Assembly: GCF_000472965.1 (NCBI RefSeq)
Contig: NZ_AXAU01000035.1
Span: 1-42,220, forward strand
Length of the DNA: 42,220 nt
Source of the DNA: Bradyrhizobium murdochi
Lineage (GTDB): Bacteria; Pseudomonadota; Alphaproteobacteria; Rhizobiales; Xanthobacteraceae
Reading direction: 5' to 3'
Shown: positions 7,319 through 16,467 of the stretch, one piece after another
How the letters are laid out: every line of letters begins with the position of its first letter
Position numbering within the stretch: the stretch's first letter is position 1
Position numbers and translations under genes: made by a program
Notes under the pieces: generated by a model
Told to the model about the DNA's origin: nothing
Databases searched by the model: none
The model's input: the letters and a program-made list of their open reading frames with translations, nothing else

Positions 7319-8860
7319 ATGGTATCGAGATGGATCGCGACGGGCGCCTTGGTTGGTTGTGCAATCTCGTATTCACCCTCCGTCAGTCATGCCGATTCAT
7401 CGGACGATCTAAGGCGAGAGCTGAAACGTCTTCAGGCTCGCGTTCATTCACTTGAAGCGAACGAGCAAACTGGCTCGCGCGCCGATCGCGCAGCGGCTAA
7501 GGCGGCGAGACTAGCGCAAAAGGAAGCAGAAGAGGCGAGGGCACGCGCGGAGGAGGCGCGAGTTCACGCGGAGGCTGCTCGTGCGAAGGCGCAAGCAGCG
7601 CAGAAGGGAGCAGATCCGCTGCAAGGAAGCTTCCCTGGCAGCATGCGAGTTCCGGGAACTGATACATCCTTTAAGCTGTATGGCCATGCAAAGCTCAATG
7701 TCTACGGAGATCTCGGGCCCCGCAACAGATCTGATACGATTACGGTTCCGTCTATTCCGCTATCACGTGGAGCGCTGGGCGCCCGAACGCCAGGAGATGT
7801 TGCTGTTAACGGTCGGTATTCTCGATTGGGTCTTGATGTGCGGACCCAGATTAGCGAAAGCTTTGGAACTATTCGCAACGTTCTCGAGGTCGATTTTGCG
7901 GGGCAGTTGTCTGATGCTACGACGCAGGCAATTGCATCGAGCTACACTACAAGACTTCGGCTGGCGTTTGCAGAATTCGGCAAGACTGATGGTTGGGGGT
8001 CCATAATTGCAGGGCAGGCCTGGTCGCTGTACGACGATGCCACACTTAACCCGCTTCGTAGCGTCTCTGATTGGTCGACGCCGGCAACGACGATTGTACG
8101 CCAAGGAGCGATTCAATACAACAAGAGCGTTGGATCGACGACGTTTAGTGTGGGTGTAGAGAACACATATAGCGACGTCACCAGCACCGTTGGAACGAGC
8201 TATCCCGATTCGAACGGTGGCGCGGGCTTTACCCCAAGTGGGATGCCAGATCTTACAGCGAGAGTCCTCTGGCGTGGCGAAAGCGCGTCTTTCGCTTTGA
8301 GGGGCATGATGCGGAATATTGAAATCAACAATGGGGCTGGGATTCCTGCCCAACGATATGACGCGTCGACTTTGGGCTATGGCATTGGTGCGAGCGGGTC
8401 GCTCTACCTTTTGGACGGTCGTCTGGCACTGTTTGCGACGGCAAACTATGGACCCGGTATCGGTCGTTATCTCAGCATGGTCAGTCCAGGATTTGGTGCC
8501 GTAACCAACTTTGGCTTGCCGGGTGTAACTGCCCGAACAGCCACGATTGATGCGGTAACGGCGACGGCTGGCGTCGTTGGCCTGCAGTACAAGTTCCTTC
8601 CAAATCTCCAGAGCAATGCCCTTATTGCAGCCGGCAACCTCAAGTACCCCAATTATGTCAACCAATTCACGACAACTTCCAGTGCGATCAATAGGAGCTT
8701 ATGGGCCACAAGTGTCAATCTGATCTATAGCCCCGTGCCATCGATTGACCTCGGTATTGAGTATTTACATGGATCGCGCGCGCTGTTGGGTCCCGACGTG
8801 AACGGGGTTGTCGGTGGAACAACCAACCGTATTCAAAGCATGGTGCTCGTTCGGTTCTAG
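7319..8860 (+). CDS. DcaP-like trimeric outer-membrane porin
   Basis: A 513-residue protein beginning with a Sec signal peptide (MVSRWIATGALVGCA to SVSHA, cleavage near residue 25). A charged Ala/Glu/Arg coiled-coil follows at ~30-100 (RLAQKEAEEARARAEEAR), then a long beta-barrel with alternating aromatic strands (SFKLYGHAKLNVYGDLG, RYSRLGLDVRTQ, SIIAGQAWSLYDD) ending in a terminal Phe (QSMVLVRF), as expected for Bam-dependent insertion. This order is typical of DcaP-type porins, which let dicarboxylates and similar anions across the outer membrane. The start at 7319 gives a proper signal peptide; the ATG at 7214 would add 35 non-signal residues. The gene stands alone. It could serve uptake for the adjacent phosphonate and ABC genes, but that is inference. 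Confidence 0.82.
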   Translation: MVSRWIATGALVGCAISYSPSVSHADSSDDLRRELKRLQARVHSLEANEQTGSRADRAAAKAARLAQKEAEEARARAEEARVHAEAARAKAQAAQKGADPLQGSFPGSMRVPGTDTSFKLYGHAKLNVYGDLGPRNRSDTITVPSIPLSRGALGARTPGDVAVNGRYSRLGLDVRTQISESFGTIRNVLEVDFAGQLSDATTQAIASSYTTRLRLAFAEFGKTDGWGSIIAGQAWSLYDDATLNPLRSVSDWSTPATTIVRQGAIQYNKSVGSTTFSVGVENTYSDVTSTVGTSYPDSNGGAGFTPSGMPDLTARVLWRGESASFALRGMMRNIEINNGAGIPAQRYDASTLGYGIGASGSLYLLDGRLALFATANYGPGIGRYLSMVSPGFGAVTNFGLPGVTARTATIDAVTATAGVVGLQYKFLPNLQSNALIAAGNLKYPNYVNQFTTTSSAINRSLWATSVNLIYSPVPSIDLGIEYLHGSRALLGPDVNGVVGGTTNRIQSMVLVRF

Positions 8861-9198
8861 CTACAAGAGCGCTTGAGCATGGCTGGCTGTGTGCACAACA
8901 GAAACGCTTTATTACGAGAGGGCGTCGTTAACAATGATAAGCAATGGGATGGCAATGACAGGTCTGGAGAAGGCGCCGAGGAGCAACGAGTGCAGCGTCG
9001 TCCAGAAAGAGGAATAAGACTAAACGTCCGCTCCTTGCAGCAAGCTGATATTCGATGAGCAGCTTGAGGCGGCCATTGCAATAACTGTGTGCTCTGGGAA
9101 GGGCGGTGTTCGTTTGGCGTCGATCTATCAGACCCCTGTTTCAAAAAGACCAGCATCGTGCGACGCCGTTTAGAGGTGCCGTCGATCGCTGTGCGATA
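8861..9198. other. Intergenic stretch between convergent genes
   Basis: The stretch lies between the ends of the porin and the LysR gene. Short frames exist on both strands but none has family features. No clear stem-loop terminator with a T-run was found by eye. Confidence 0.35.
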
Positions 9199-10107
9199 CT
9201 AAGCGGCTTCCGGAAGGGCGGCCTTTTTACAAAGGCGGACTAGCCATCGGCAAAAAGCACGAGCGATTTCGGGACTGTCGCTGCGGTCGACGGCGTAAGC
9301 CCGATATTGCATGCCGCTGGGAGTACGTGATCCTGGTATCACATGCAGAACGCCCCCGCGCACGAGATCGCCGACGATGATTTCGGGTGCCACCAGAAGG
9401 CATTTTCCCGTCATCACTGCCGGCAGAGCAAGATAATTGTGATCATATCTCGCCCCCGATTTTATGTCGTTTGAGTTCAGGTTCATCGCCCTCAGCCATG
9501 TGGGCAATATGTCGGGCCGGGATGTGATGTTCAGAATCGGCAGTGAGCGAATGACTGATAAGCTTTTGCCATTTACGTGATTTGGAGAGCCCACACAGAC
9601 GAGTTGCTCGTTGTAGATTTCCCAATCGTCGGCCGGTTCGATGAGGGAAAGGTCCCGTGTAATCAGGATGTCGAAATCGTCGGAAGATGTGGGCGGGGAC
9701 AGAGAGCTTATCACATCCACGATTACACCGCCCATTTCAGCAGAGAATGCTTGGAGATTCGGAATGAGAAAAGAATAGGCGAAGGTCGAGAGCGACGTAC
9801 GAACCACAAGCCGATTACGTTCCGGACGAGTCCGCCGGCGCATTCTCTTGGCGGTGAAGCACACCGTATCTAGCGGTTCTGCGACTGTGTTCGCAAAAAG
9901 CCTTCCGAATTCCGTCAATTCGCTCCGCCTACCGCGCCGTTCGATGAGGCCTGTACCCAGATATTCTTGAAGCACGGCCAGGTAGCGGCTGACGGAGCTC
10001 TGTGTCGCTCCCAAAGCGCTAGCCGCACGCGTTACGCTTCCTTCTCGCGCGATCGCCACGAATACGCGGATCGCGTTAAGGGGCACTTCATCATCTTCGA
10101 GAGCCAT
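9199..10107 (-). CDS. LysR-type transcriptional regulator (PalR-like)
   Basis: A 302-residue regulator. The winged helix-turn-helix is at ~8-66 (VFVAIAREGSVTRAASALGA, SSVSRYLAVLQEYLG, LIERRGRRSELTEFG), followed by a periplasmic-binding-like effector domain (~90-300). The start at 10107 (MALEDDEVPLNAIRVF) matches the normal LysR N-terminus; an upstream in-frame ATG at 10185 would add 26 atypical residues. It lies downstream of and in line with the transaminase and phosphonopyruvate hydrolase genes, the arrangement expected for a phosphonoalanine-responsive activator. A T-N11-A dyad at 10171-10187 is well placed for autoregulation. The family is certain; the inducer is inferred. Confidence 0.88.
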   Translation of the reverse strand: MALEDDEVPLNAIRVFVAIAREGSVTRAASALGATQSSVSRYLAVLQEYLGTGLIERRGRRSELTEFGRLFANTVAEPLDTVCFTAKRMRRRTRPERNRLVVRTSLSTFAYSFLIPNLQAFSAEMGGVIVDVISSLSPPTSSDDFDILITRDLSLIEPADDWEIYNEQLVCVGSPNHVNGKSLSVIRSLPILNITSRPDILPTWLRAMNLNSNDIKSGARYDHNYLALPAVMTGKCLLVAPEIIVGDLVRGGVLHVIPGSRTPSGMQYRAYAVDRSDSPEIARAFCRWLVRLCKKAALPEAA

Positions 10108-10170
10108 CTTTATTCCGATAGGTTCTGGGATCTTGCCAGCTTTCACTGGCAGGCCCATTGCCAAATATTC

Positions 10171-10187
10171 CATCACATTATTCAATG
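10171..10187. promoter_or_regulatory. LysR-type operator (T-N11-A dyad)
   Basis: CATCACATTATTCAATG lies about 65 bp upstream of the LysR start. It matches 14 of 17 positions of the perfect palindrome CATCGAATTATTCGATG at 13338-13354, which lies at the same distance from a decayed LysR paralogue. The T-N11-A core is the known LysR-family recognition form. Confidence 0.5.
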
Positions 10188-10486
10188 TTCAGAGCCGGAT
10201 TACTGCGTCTGGACGATATATCGCGCTCAAAAATGCTAAGATCGGTCGGCGGCCTTAATGGCTAAGCTGATTTCCGCCGCGTTCCCACAGGGTGCATCTC
10301 AAACGCGCCGTAGGAGTAGACGCGATCGCTTGATCGTCTTGTCGCAGTCGACACGCCGCGATTTTCCGGAGGAGAAAGCCTCTAATTTCTGATCGATGGC
10401 GGGGCAGGCATAGCGCCTGAGCGGGAGCTCGGCCGCTACCTATCGTGTTAAAATCTCAATAGTCACTGCGCGGCCGGAATGAGCCC
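10188..10486. other. Intergenic stretch, nothing recognised
   Basis: Downstream of the phosphonopyruvate hydrolase gene and upstream of the LysR gene. Apart from the operator just outside it, no conserved site or gene was seen. Confidence 0.35.
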
Positions 10487-11359
10487 TCAGCAAAGGAAGC
10501 GAGCCTCAGCTGTTTTGATCTCGTTCATCTTCTGGAGTCTGAATATCTCCTCAACCGGCAGAATGTCCTTGTGGACGTTTTGGACGCCGCCATCAGCGAC
10601 GATCCGGCGGAAGGTCTCCTGCATGGCAGTTGCAGCAGCGCGGATGCCGTAATTGCCGTAAATCATTATGCGGATATTGCCGAGCGCCTTGACGCGCTCG
10701 GCGTTGAGGTCAGGGTAGGCGTTCGGCACGATCACCAGCGGCGCAAATCCAGTCCACGCGCGCGAAAAGCTTTCGATCTCCGAGGGATCTTTCTTTTTCG
10801 AATGGATCAAGATCATGTCGGCGCCAGCCTCCACATAGGCTTGCGCGCGATGCAGGGCCTCCGCTTCGCCGAGGTCTGCGATGAGGGCTTCCGTGCGGGC
10901 GATGACCAGAAAATCCGGGTCCTGTTTTGTCGCAACGGCGGCCTTGATCTTGCCCTGAAACTCCTCAATTCGCAGCAGTTCCTGGCGGCCGCCGGCCACA
11001 AGGCTCGTCACTTTCGGAAAAGTCTTGTCCTCGATAACAACGGCGCTGGCGCCGGCCCGCTCGTATTCGCGGAGGGCATGGATGACATTGATCGCGTTGC
11101 CATAACCTGTATCGATATCGGCAACGATCGGCAGCCTCGTGCGTCCGGCGATCGCTCGCAGCATGTCGAGATGCTGTGTCATCGAGATCAGGCTCATGTC
11201 CGGCAGGCCGTAAAGCGCCGACAGCTCGAAGCCGGAGGCCCACAGGCCGTCGAATCCGGCTTCTTCTGCGAGGAGCGCCGAAAGCGGGCTATGGGCGGCC
11301 ATGATGTGGGCAAGCTTGGTCTCGGCCGTGCGGGCGCGGAGGCGTTTGGCAGGGGACAT
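10487..11359 (-). CDS. pphA: Phosphonopyruvate hydrolase (PEP mutase superfamily)
   Basis: A 290-residue PEP mutase/isocitrate lyase-superfamily barrel. It has Trp40 in DGLWASGFELSA, the metal-binding Asp81 and Asp83 in ADIDTGYGN, and the active loop EDKTFPKVTSL at 110-120. The residue that is Asn in PEP mutases (EDK-x5-NS) is Thr118 here. As I recall, Thr at this point is the hallmark of phosphonopyruvate hydrolase from Variovorax Pal2 (also 290 residues), and GRQELLRIEEFQGKI is also close to that enzyme. It would split phosphonopyruvate to pyruvate and phosphate in the cytoplasm. The gene begins 11 bp after the transaminase gene, so the pair forms an operon. ATG 11359 is chosen over upstream in-frame starts, which would encode only shadow sequence of the transaminase gene. 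Confidence 0.85.
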   Translation of the reverse strand: MSPAKRLRARTAETKLAHIMAAHSPLSALLAEEAGFDGLWASGFELSALYGLPDMSLISMTQHLDMLRAIAGRTRLPIVADIDTGYGNAINVIHALREYERAGASAVVIEDKTFPKVTSLVAGGRQELLRIEEFQGKIKAAVATKQDPDFLVIARTEALIADLGEAEALHRAQAYVEAGADMILIHSKKKDPSEIESFSRAWTGFAPLVIVPNAYPDLNAERVKALGNIRIMIYGNYGIRAAATAMQETFRRIVADGGVQNVHKDILPVEEIFRLQKMNEIKTAEARFLC

Positions 11360-11370
11360 CGAGAGGTCTT

Positions 11371-12570
11371 TCAGGACAGGGCAGCGCAGGCGGCGATGAT
11401 GCGGTCGCAGGCACGGGTGAGGTCCTCGAGCGAGGAGGCATAGGAAATGCGGATATAGGGCGAGGCCATGAAGCCGCTGCCGGGCACGACGGCCACGGCG
11501 AAATCCTCGAGCAGATACATGGCGAAATCGGTGTCGGTTTCGATCACCTTGCCCTCCGGCGTGCGCTTGCCGATAACACCCGCGCAGGCGGGGAAAACGT
11601 AGAAGGCGCCGTCCGGCACGCGGCACGAAAGCCCCTCGGCTTTGTTCAGCTTCGCAACGACAATGTCGCGGCGCTGCAGAAAGGCGCTCGCGAATTCCTC
11701 GATGTGGTCCCGGCCGCCAGACAGCGCTTCGATGGCGGCATATTGTGAAATCGAGCTGGTGTGGGAGGAGGTTTGGCCTTGGATGAGGTTCATGGCCTTG
11801 ATCAGCGCCAGAGGCCCCGCGCCATAACCGACGCGCCAGCCGGTCATGGCGTCGGCCTTGGACATGCCGTTGACTGTCAGCGTGCGCTGGTAGAGGTCCG
11901 GCGCGACCGCTGCCATGGTAGCGAAGTCACCGGTATAGGTGAGCTTTTCATAGATGTCATCAGACAGCACATGGACATGGGCATGGCGGCGCAGCACCGT
12001 GGCGAGCGCGAGCAACTCGCCTCGGCTATAGACCGCACCGGTCGGATTGCAGGGCGAGTTCAGCATCAGCCACTTGGTGCGCGGCGTGATCGCCGCCTCC
12101 AACGCCTCGGGACGCAGCTTGAATCTATGGAATTCATCGCAGGCGACGAGAGTAGGTTTGCCGCCGGCGAGCACCACCATATCGGGATACGAGACCCAGC
12201 ACGGCGTCGGGATCACCACCTCATCGCCCGGATCGAGGGTGGCGAAGAGTGCGTTGAAGACGACCTGCTTGGCGCCGCAGCCCACCGTGATCTGGTCGAT
12301 GCTGTAATCGAGCCCGTGTTCGCGGCCGAAGCTGTCGCGGATCGCCTCGCGAAGCGGCTTGATCCCGGCGACCGCCGTGTATTTCGTCCGCCCGTCGCTG
12401 ATGGCCCGGATGCCGGCTTCGCAGATAGCGGATGGCGTGTCGAAATCCGGTTCGCCCTGACTGAGCGTGATCACATCAACGCCCTGATCACGCAACTCGG
12501 CGGCACGAGCCGTCATCGCCTTGGTCTCAGAGGGGCGGACGACGTTGAGCCGTTCTGCAACGAGAGACAA
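11371..12570 (-). CDS. Class I aminotransferase, likely phosphonoalanine transaminase
   Basis: A 399-residue fold-type I PLP enzyme of the aspartate aminotransferase family. It shows VGCGAKQVVFNALFATLDPG for cofactor binding, NSPCNPTGAVYS, the Schiff-base lysine in MSKADAMTGWRVGYGAG, and the substrate arginine region SPYIRISYASS near the C-terminus. It heads a two-gene operon with phosphonopyruvate hydrolase, where it would convert L-phosphonoalanine to phosphonopyruvate with pyruvate or 2-oxoglutarate as amino acceptor. The start codon is TTG at 12570. Sequence alone would only give 'aspartate-type aminotransferase'; the substrate comes from the neighbour. Base composition looks more GC-rich than at the island's right side. 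Confidence 0.82.
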   Translation of the reverse strand: MSLVAERLNVVRPSETKAMTARAAELRDQGVDVITLSQGEPDFDTPSAICEAGIRAISDGRTKYTAVAGIKPLREAIRDSFGREHGLDYSIDQITVGCGAKQVVFNALFATLDPGDEVVIPTPCWVSYPDMVVLAGGKPTLVACDEFHRFKLRPEALEAAITPRTKWLMLNSPCNPTGAVYSRGELLALATVLRRHAHVHVLSDDIYEKLTYTGDFATMAAVAPDLYQRTLTVNGMSKADAMTGWRVGYGAGPLALIKAMNLIQGQTSSHTSSISQYAAIEALSGGRDHIEEFASAFLQRRDIVVAKLNKAEGLSCRVPDGAFYVFPACAGVIGKRTPEGKVIETDTDFAMYLLEDFAVAVVPGSGFMASPYIRISYASSLEDLTRACDRIIAACAALS

Positions 12571-12689
12571 TATAGAATACCTGTGAGCTTAGGAGGAGCA
12601 TTTGGAGGCCTTCTACTCGCTCTCAGACGGCCTAACTATTCAGGCCATCGCGTTTTTGAATGAAATCATCGAAAGTTGCGATATGTCGT

Positions 12690-13278
12690 TGCATATAAAA
12701 AGCGGACTTCTTGCAGACGCGTAATCGACCAGCAGAAGGGGCGGGCAGATAGGCGTTGCGGCGGGATCGACTGCATAGGCGAGGTATCTGCATCTCGTTT
12801 GCAGTGTGCGGCAGCACGGCGAGGACGCCCCGGGCGATTTCGCAAGAGTCCGAAGGATCCCATAGCACAAGTTCGCGCGTTACCAGCGCGTCGAAGCTGT
12901 CCTGGTCGAGGACATGGACATCAAGATGAGCACGTCGATCACGGCGCCTCCCATCCTGGATTAGAATGTATGAAGATTTGAAACGAGCACACCCAGGCAA
13001 AGTTGTGAGTGAAGTGCTCACGACAGGCAGTTCGCCTCCGGCTCGTGGCGTCCCGGTCCTGGGCGGTCTCGTGTCCAGGGTCGGCGACGCGTCGGCGAAG
13101 AGCCGACGGAGTCCGCCGGTTCGCTGTTTCGGCCGTGCCACTCGATCAGCTTCGAGCTAAGATAGTTTTCCAGGACAGCGAGATGCGGTTGACGGACCTC
13201 TGGGTAATGCTGAGGCTTGTACCCAGCGCGTGGCACGCTCTGTTCGCGGGCGATCTCCACGAACGCGCATCGCATTGA
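12690..13278 (-). pseudogene. Decayed LysR-type regulator, paralogue of 9199-10107
   Basis: Fragments in several minus-strand frames follow the intact LysR protein in order: VEIAREQSVPRAG, LAVLENYLSSKLIEWHGRNS, then DALVTRELVLWDPSDSCEIA, and at the end YLAYAVDPAA and CKKSAF. These correspond to VAIAREGSVTRA, LAVLQEYLGTGLIERRGRRS, ILITRDLSLIEPADDWEIYN, YRAYAVDRSD and CKKAAL of the intact regulator. Frameshifts separate the blocks, so no product is made. It sits between the transaminase operon and the ABC operon, where the ancestral local regulator would have been. Confidence 0.72.
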
Positions 13279-13337
13279 GCGACGGGTCTTTGTCTTCCGA
13301 CATTCTAACCCTTCGTCATCGCATGTTGCGAAGTTCG

Positions 13338-13354
13338 CATCGAATTATTCGATG
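13338..13354. promoter_or_regulatory. Perfect 17 bp palindrome, LysR-type operator
   Basis: CATCGAATTATTCGATG is an exact dyad with 8-base arms around one central base and contains a T-N11-A core. It lies ~60 bp before the start of the decayed LysR gene and ~125 bp before the ABC transporter ATPase gene, so it could have controlled both directions. A close relative is found at 10171-10187. Confidence 0.6.
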
Positions 13355-13478
13355 AATGTCATCCGGGTGTAGCAATACCGGTCTTGAAGTTCTTACACAT
13401 CAGCGGACCAGTCGAAAATGATAGACGATCTCATTGCCGTGCTCCGCAATTTTTTATGACGATGTGAAAGTAACGGCG

Positions 13479-14654
13479 ATGGCATCCGTACTGATTGATA
13501 GCATTCGAAAGAATTACGGCACGGCGTCTGTCTTGCGAGGTGTTTCGCTGTCGATAGCAGATGGTGAGTTCCTGACGTTGTTGGGGCCATCGGGGTGTGG
13601 GAAGTCGACGCTGCTACGCATCCTGGCAGGGCTCGAGGCGCAGGATGCAGGTTCGCTCTCGATCGGCGGGCGGGCGGTGGAAGGCCTCAGGCCGAAGCTG
13701 CGGGACGTGGCAATGGTATTCCAGTCCTATGCGCTCTATCCTCATATGACGGTCGCCTCCAACATGGCGCTGCCGCTCCGGATGCGCCGGCTCTCAGTCT
13801 TCCAGAGGCTTCCTCTTCTCGGCCACCTGCTGCCAGCAACGGCACGGATCGCTGCCGAGATCGACGTGGAAGTCACCCGCACGGCCAAGTCCCTCGGCAT
13901 CGGCCACCTGCTGGCCCGCAAACCGGGACAGCTCTCCGGCGGGCAGCGCCAGCGCGTGGCCGTCGGCCGTGCGATGGTGCGCCATCCGGCTGTTTTCCTG
14001 ATGGACGAACCGCTGTCAAACCTCGACGCGAAGCTGCGTGTGCAGATGCGTGCCGAGATCAAGGAACTGCACCAGCGGCTCGGGGTCACCTTCCTCTATG
14101 TCACCCATGACCAGGCCGAAGCCATGACGCTGTCGGACCGGGTGGCGGTGATGCTCGACGGCGAGTTGCTGCAGGTCGCTCCGCCGCAGGACATCTATGC
14201 CGATCCAGACGACCGGCGCGTCGCCGAATTCATTGGTTCGCCCAAGATCAATATGCTTGAGGGCGTGGTGCGAGAGCGCGGCCTGATCGATGTGGCCGGA
14301 GCGACGATCACGATCGAGGCCGATGCACCTGCCGGCGCGCATCTCACCCTCGGCATTCGTCCGGAGGCTTTTCATCTCGCCGATCACGGCGGGCAGGGCG
14401 TACTGACCGGTTCCGTGCGCATGATCGAACACATGGGCTCCGATCTCTTCGTCCATCTCGATCTGGCGGGCATCGATCAGCCGTTGATCGCAAGACTGCT
14501 GGCCGAACGGGCGCCTCATATCGCTCCCGGCCAGACCTTGCATGTCGGCGTCAGGCCGGACCGCGTCCTTCTCTTTGCTCGTGATGGGCGGCGTTTGCAC
14601 CGGCAAGCGGAATCCGGGCGGGCATCGGTCACGCCGATCCGGGAGGGCGCCTGA
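13479..14654 (+). CDS. ABC transporter ATPase, UgpC/MalK type
   Basis: A 391-residue importer ATPase: Walker A GPSGCGKST, Q-loop FQSYALYPHMT, signature LSGGQRQRVAVGRAMVR, Walker B VFLMDEPLSNLD, and H-loop VTHDQAEAMTL. From ~240 a C-terminal TOBE-type regulatory domain follows, as in MalK and UgpC. It energises uptake by the two permeases encoded immediately downstream; its stop overlaps the start of the first (TGATG). The ATG at 13479 gives the usual MASVLIDSIRKNYG start; the ATG at 13434 would add 15 unlikely residues. Substrate cannot be read from this subunit. Related systems import glycerol-3-phosphate, glycerophosphodiesters or phosphonates. Confidence 0.9.
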   Translation: MASVLIDSIRKNYGTASVLRGVSLSIADGEFLTLLGPSGCGKSTLLRILAGLEAQDAGSLSIGGRAVEGLRPKLRDVAMVFQSYALYPHMTVASNMALPLRMRRLSVFQRLPLLGHLLPATARIAAEIDVEVTRTAKSLGIGHLLARKPGQLSGGQRQRVAVGRAMVRHPAVFLMDEPLSNLDAKLRVQMRAEIKELHQRLGVTFLYVTHDQAEAMTLSDRVAVMLDGELLQVAPPQDIYADPDDRRVAEFIGSPKINMLEGVVRERGLIDVAGATITIEADAPAGAHLTLGIRPEAFHLADHGGQGVLTGSVRMIEHMGSDLFVHLDLAGIDQPLIARLLAERAPHIAPGQTLHVGVRPDRVLLFARDGRRLHRQAESGRASVTPIREGA

Positions 14655-15622
14655 TGAGCGCGCCTCTTTCTCTTTCCGACACCTCCGAGGAGGAGTCCGC
14701 GACCCGTGGCGTTCGAATATCCTCCGCTGCCTCACCGGCCCGCCGGCGTGCCCTTGCGGAAGCGCTGGCGGCCTGGACGCTGGCAGGGCCGGCAGTCTTC
14801 TTTCTGCTCGTCCTATTCTTCCTGCCGGTGCTCGGGGTCTTCGTTATCGCGCTCACCGACTGGCAGTTCGGGGCGCGTTCGCTTTCCTTCATTGGCCTCG
14901 CCAACTTTCGCCAGGTCTTCGCCGATGCGGTCTTCAGGGCGTCGCTCCTCAACACCGTGGTCTACGTTCTTATCGTTGTGCCGGGCACCGTCATCCTAGC
15001 TCTTCTGATCGCGTTGCTGATCGAAAGCGGAAAGTCCTGCCGCTCCTTTTACCGCGCCGTGCACTTTCTGCCCTTCATGGCGACGCTCACGGCCATGGCG
15101 ATCGCCTGGGAGGCGCTGCTGCATCCCACGATTGGCCTGGTTAACCAGGCGCTCGCTGGTCTCGGCTTGCCGACCGCCAACTGGCTTCGCGACGAGAATA
15201 CAGCCCTGCCGGTGCTGGCCGTCATCGGCATTTGGCAGAATCTCGGCTACGCCATGGTGCTGTTCCTGGCCGGCCTGAAGGGCATCCCGCAAGATTTATA
15301 TGATGCCGCCGATGTCGATGGTGCGGACCTTTGGCTTGACCGGCTGCGCACCGTCACCCTGCCCATGCTCGGGCCGGTCTCTATGTTCGTTGTCATCGTT
15401 GTGGCGCTGAGGGCGTTCGAGTCTTTCGATACCGTGAAAGTGCTTACCCAAGGCGGGCCCGGCCACGCCTCCGAAGTTCTGCTCTACACGCTTTATCGGG
15501 AGAGCTTCGAATATCTGCGCACCGGATATGGCGCCGCCGTTGCTGTCGTCTTTCTCGCCATCGTCGTGACGCTCACCCTCGTCCAGGTCCGCTTCATGGA
15601 CAGGAAGGTGCACTACCAATGA
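14654..15622 (+). CDS. ABC transporter permease, UgpA/MalF type
   Basis: A 322-residue inner-membrane protein with about six hydrophobic segments (for example AVFFLLVLFFLPVLGVFVIA at ~50-70). The EAA loop that docks the ATPase is at ~215-235 (LYDAADVDGADLWLDRLRTV). The N-terminus is a ~40-residue polar stretch. It overlaps the ATPase gene at its start and the second permease gene at its end (ATGA), the standard layout of a sugar- or glycerol-phosphate-type importer. Confidence 0.9.
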   Translation: MSAPLSLSDTSEEESATRGVRISSAASPARRRALAEALAAWTLAGPAVFFLLVLFFLPVLGVFVIALTDWQFGARSLSFIGLANFRQVFADAVFRASLLNTVVYVLIVVPGTVILALLIALLIESGKSCRSFYRAVHFLPFMATLTAMAIAWEALLHPTIGLVNQALAGLGLPTANWLRDENTALPVLAVIGIWQNLGYAMVLFLAGLKGIPQDLYDAADVDGADLWLDRLRTVTLPMLGPVSMFVVIVVALRAFESFDTVKVLTQGGPGHASEVLLYTLYRESFEYLRTGYGAAVAVVFLAIVVTLTLVQVRFMDRKVHYQ

Positions 15623-16467
15623 GCGCTACCACCTCCACCAGCCGCCTGTCGCCGCCCGCCGCCATTCTTCGACATGCCGTGCTACTCGCCACCGGAGCGC
15701 TCATTCTCGTTCCCTTCGTGTGGATGGCGTCGCTGTCGGTCAAGCCGCCGGGCGAGATCTTCCGCGCGTCCTTCTCCTTCTGGCCTGCGCAATTTTACGG
15801 TGTTGAGAACTATACCAAAGCGATGACCGAAGTGCCGCTGCCGCGCTATATGGGCAATGGTCTTGTCGTCTGTGTTCTGATCCTCGGCGTTCAGATCCTC
15901 GTCTGCGCCCCTTGCGCCTATGCGCTCGCCAAGCTCCACTTTCTCGGTCGCGACCTACTCTTCGGCCTCGTGCTCGTTGGCCTGCTGTTGCCGCATCAGG
16001 TGCTCTCGCTGCCGCTTTTCATTCTCGGCTATCAGCTCGGCATCCTCAACACTTACGCGGCGCTCGTCTTCCCTTATGTGGTCTCGCCCTTCGGCATCTT
16101 CCTGTTCCGGCAGTTCTTCAAGACCATTCCTGATGACGTGGTCCACGCCGCGCGGCTCGACGGGCTCTCCGAAATCGCGATCGTCTGGAAGATCATGGTG
16201 CCAATGGCGCTGCCGGCCGTCGTCGCGTTCTCGATCTTCTCGGTCGTCTCGCACTGGAACGACCTGTTCTGGCCCCTCATCGCCGTGCGCGACCAGTCCC
16301 TCATGCCGCCCCCACTCGGCATCATGGCCTTCAAGAACGAAGAGGCCGGCAACGACTACGGCCCACTCATGGCCGCCTCAACCCTCGTCGTCCTTCCTCT
16401 CCTCATTGCATTCCTTGCCGCACAAAAATGGTTCGTCGAAGGACTAACGGGTGGGGCAGTCAAGTGA
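15619..16467 (+). CDS. ABC transporter permease, UgpE/MalG type
   Basis: A 282-residue permease with six predicted membrane spans and the EAA loop VVHAARLDGLSEIAIVWKIM. It pairs with the permease at 14654-15622 to form the translocation channel. Its start overlaps the preceding gene by four bases. Its stop overlaps a GTG that begins a broken solute-binding protein gene, so a binding protein was once encoded directly after it. Confidence 0.9.
   Translation: MSATTSTSRLSPPAAILRHAVLLATGALILVPFVWMASLSVKPPGEIFRASFSFWPAQFYGVENYTKAMTEVPLPRYMGNGLVVCVLILGVQILVCAPCAYALAKLHFLGRDLLFGLVLVGLLLPHQVLSLPLFILGYQLGILNTYAALVFPYVVSPFGIFLFRQFFKTIPDDVVHAARLDGLSEIAIVWKIMVPMALPAVVAFSIFSVVSHWNDLFWPLIAVRDQSLMPPPLGIMAFKNEEAGNDYGPLMAASTLVVLPLLIAFLAAQKWFVEGLTGGAVK

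Noticed and set aside
7763..8665. 300-codon minus-strand gene
   Set aside because: Fully antisense to the porin gene, whose signal peptide and barrel pattern are convincing.
10487..11626. Longer start for the phosphonopyruvate hydrolase
   Set aside because: The extra 89 codons are arginine-rich shadow sequence of the overlapping transaminase gene; family homology begins at 11359.
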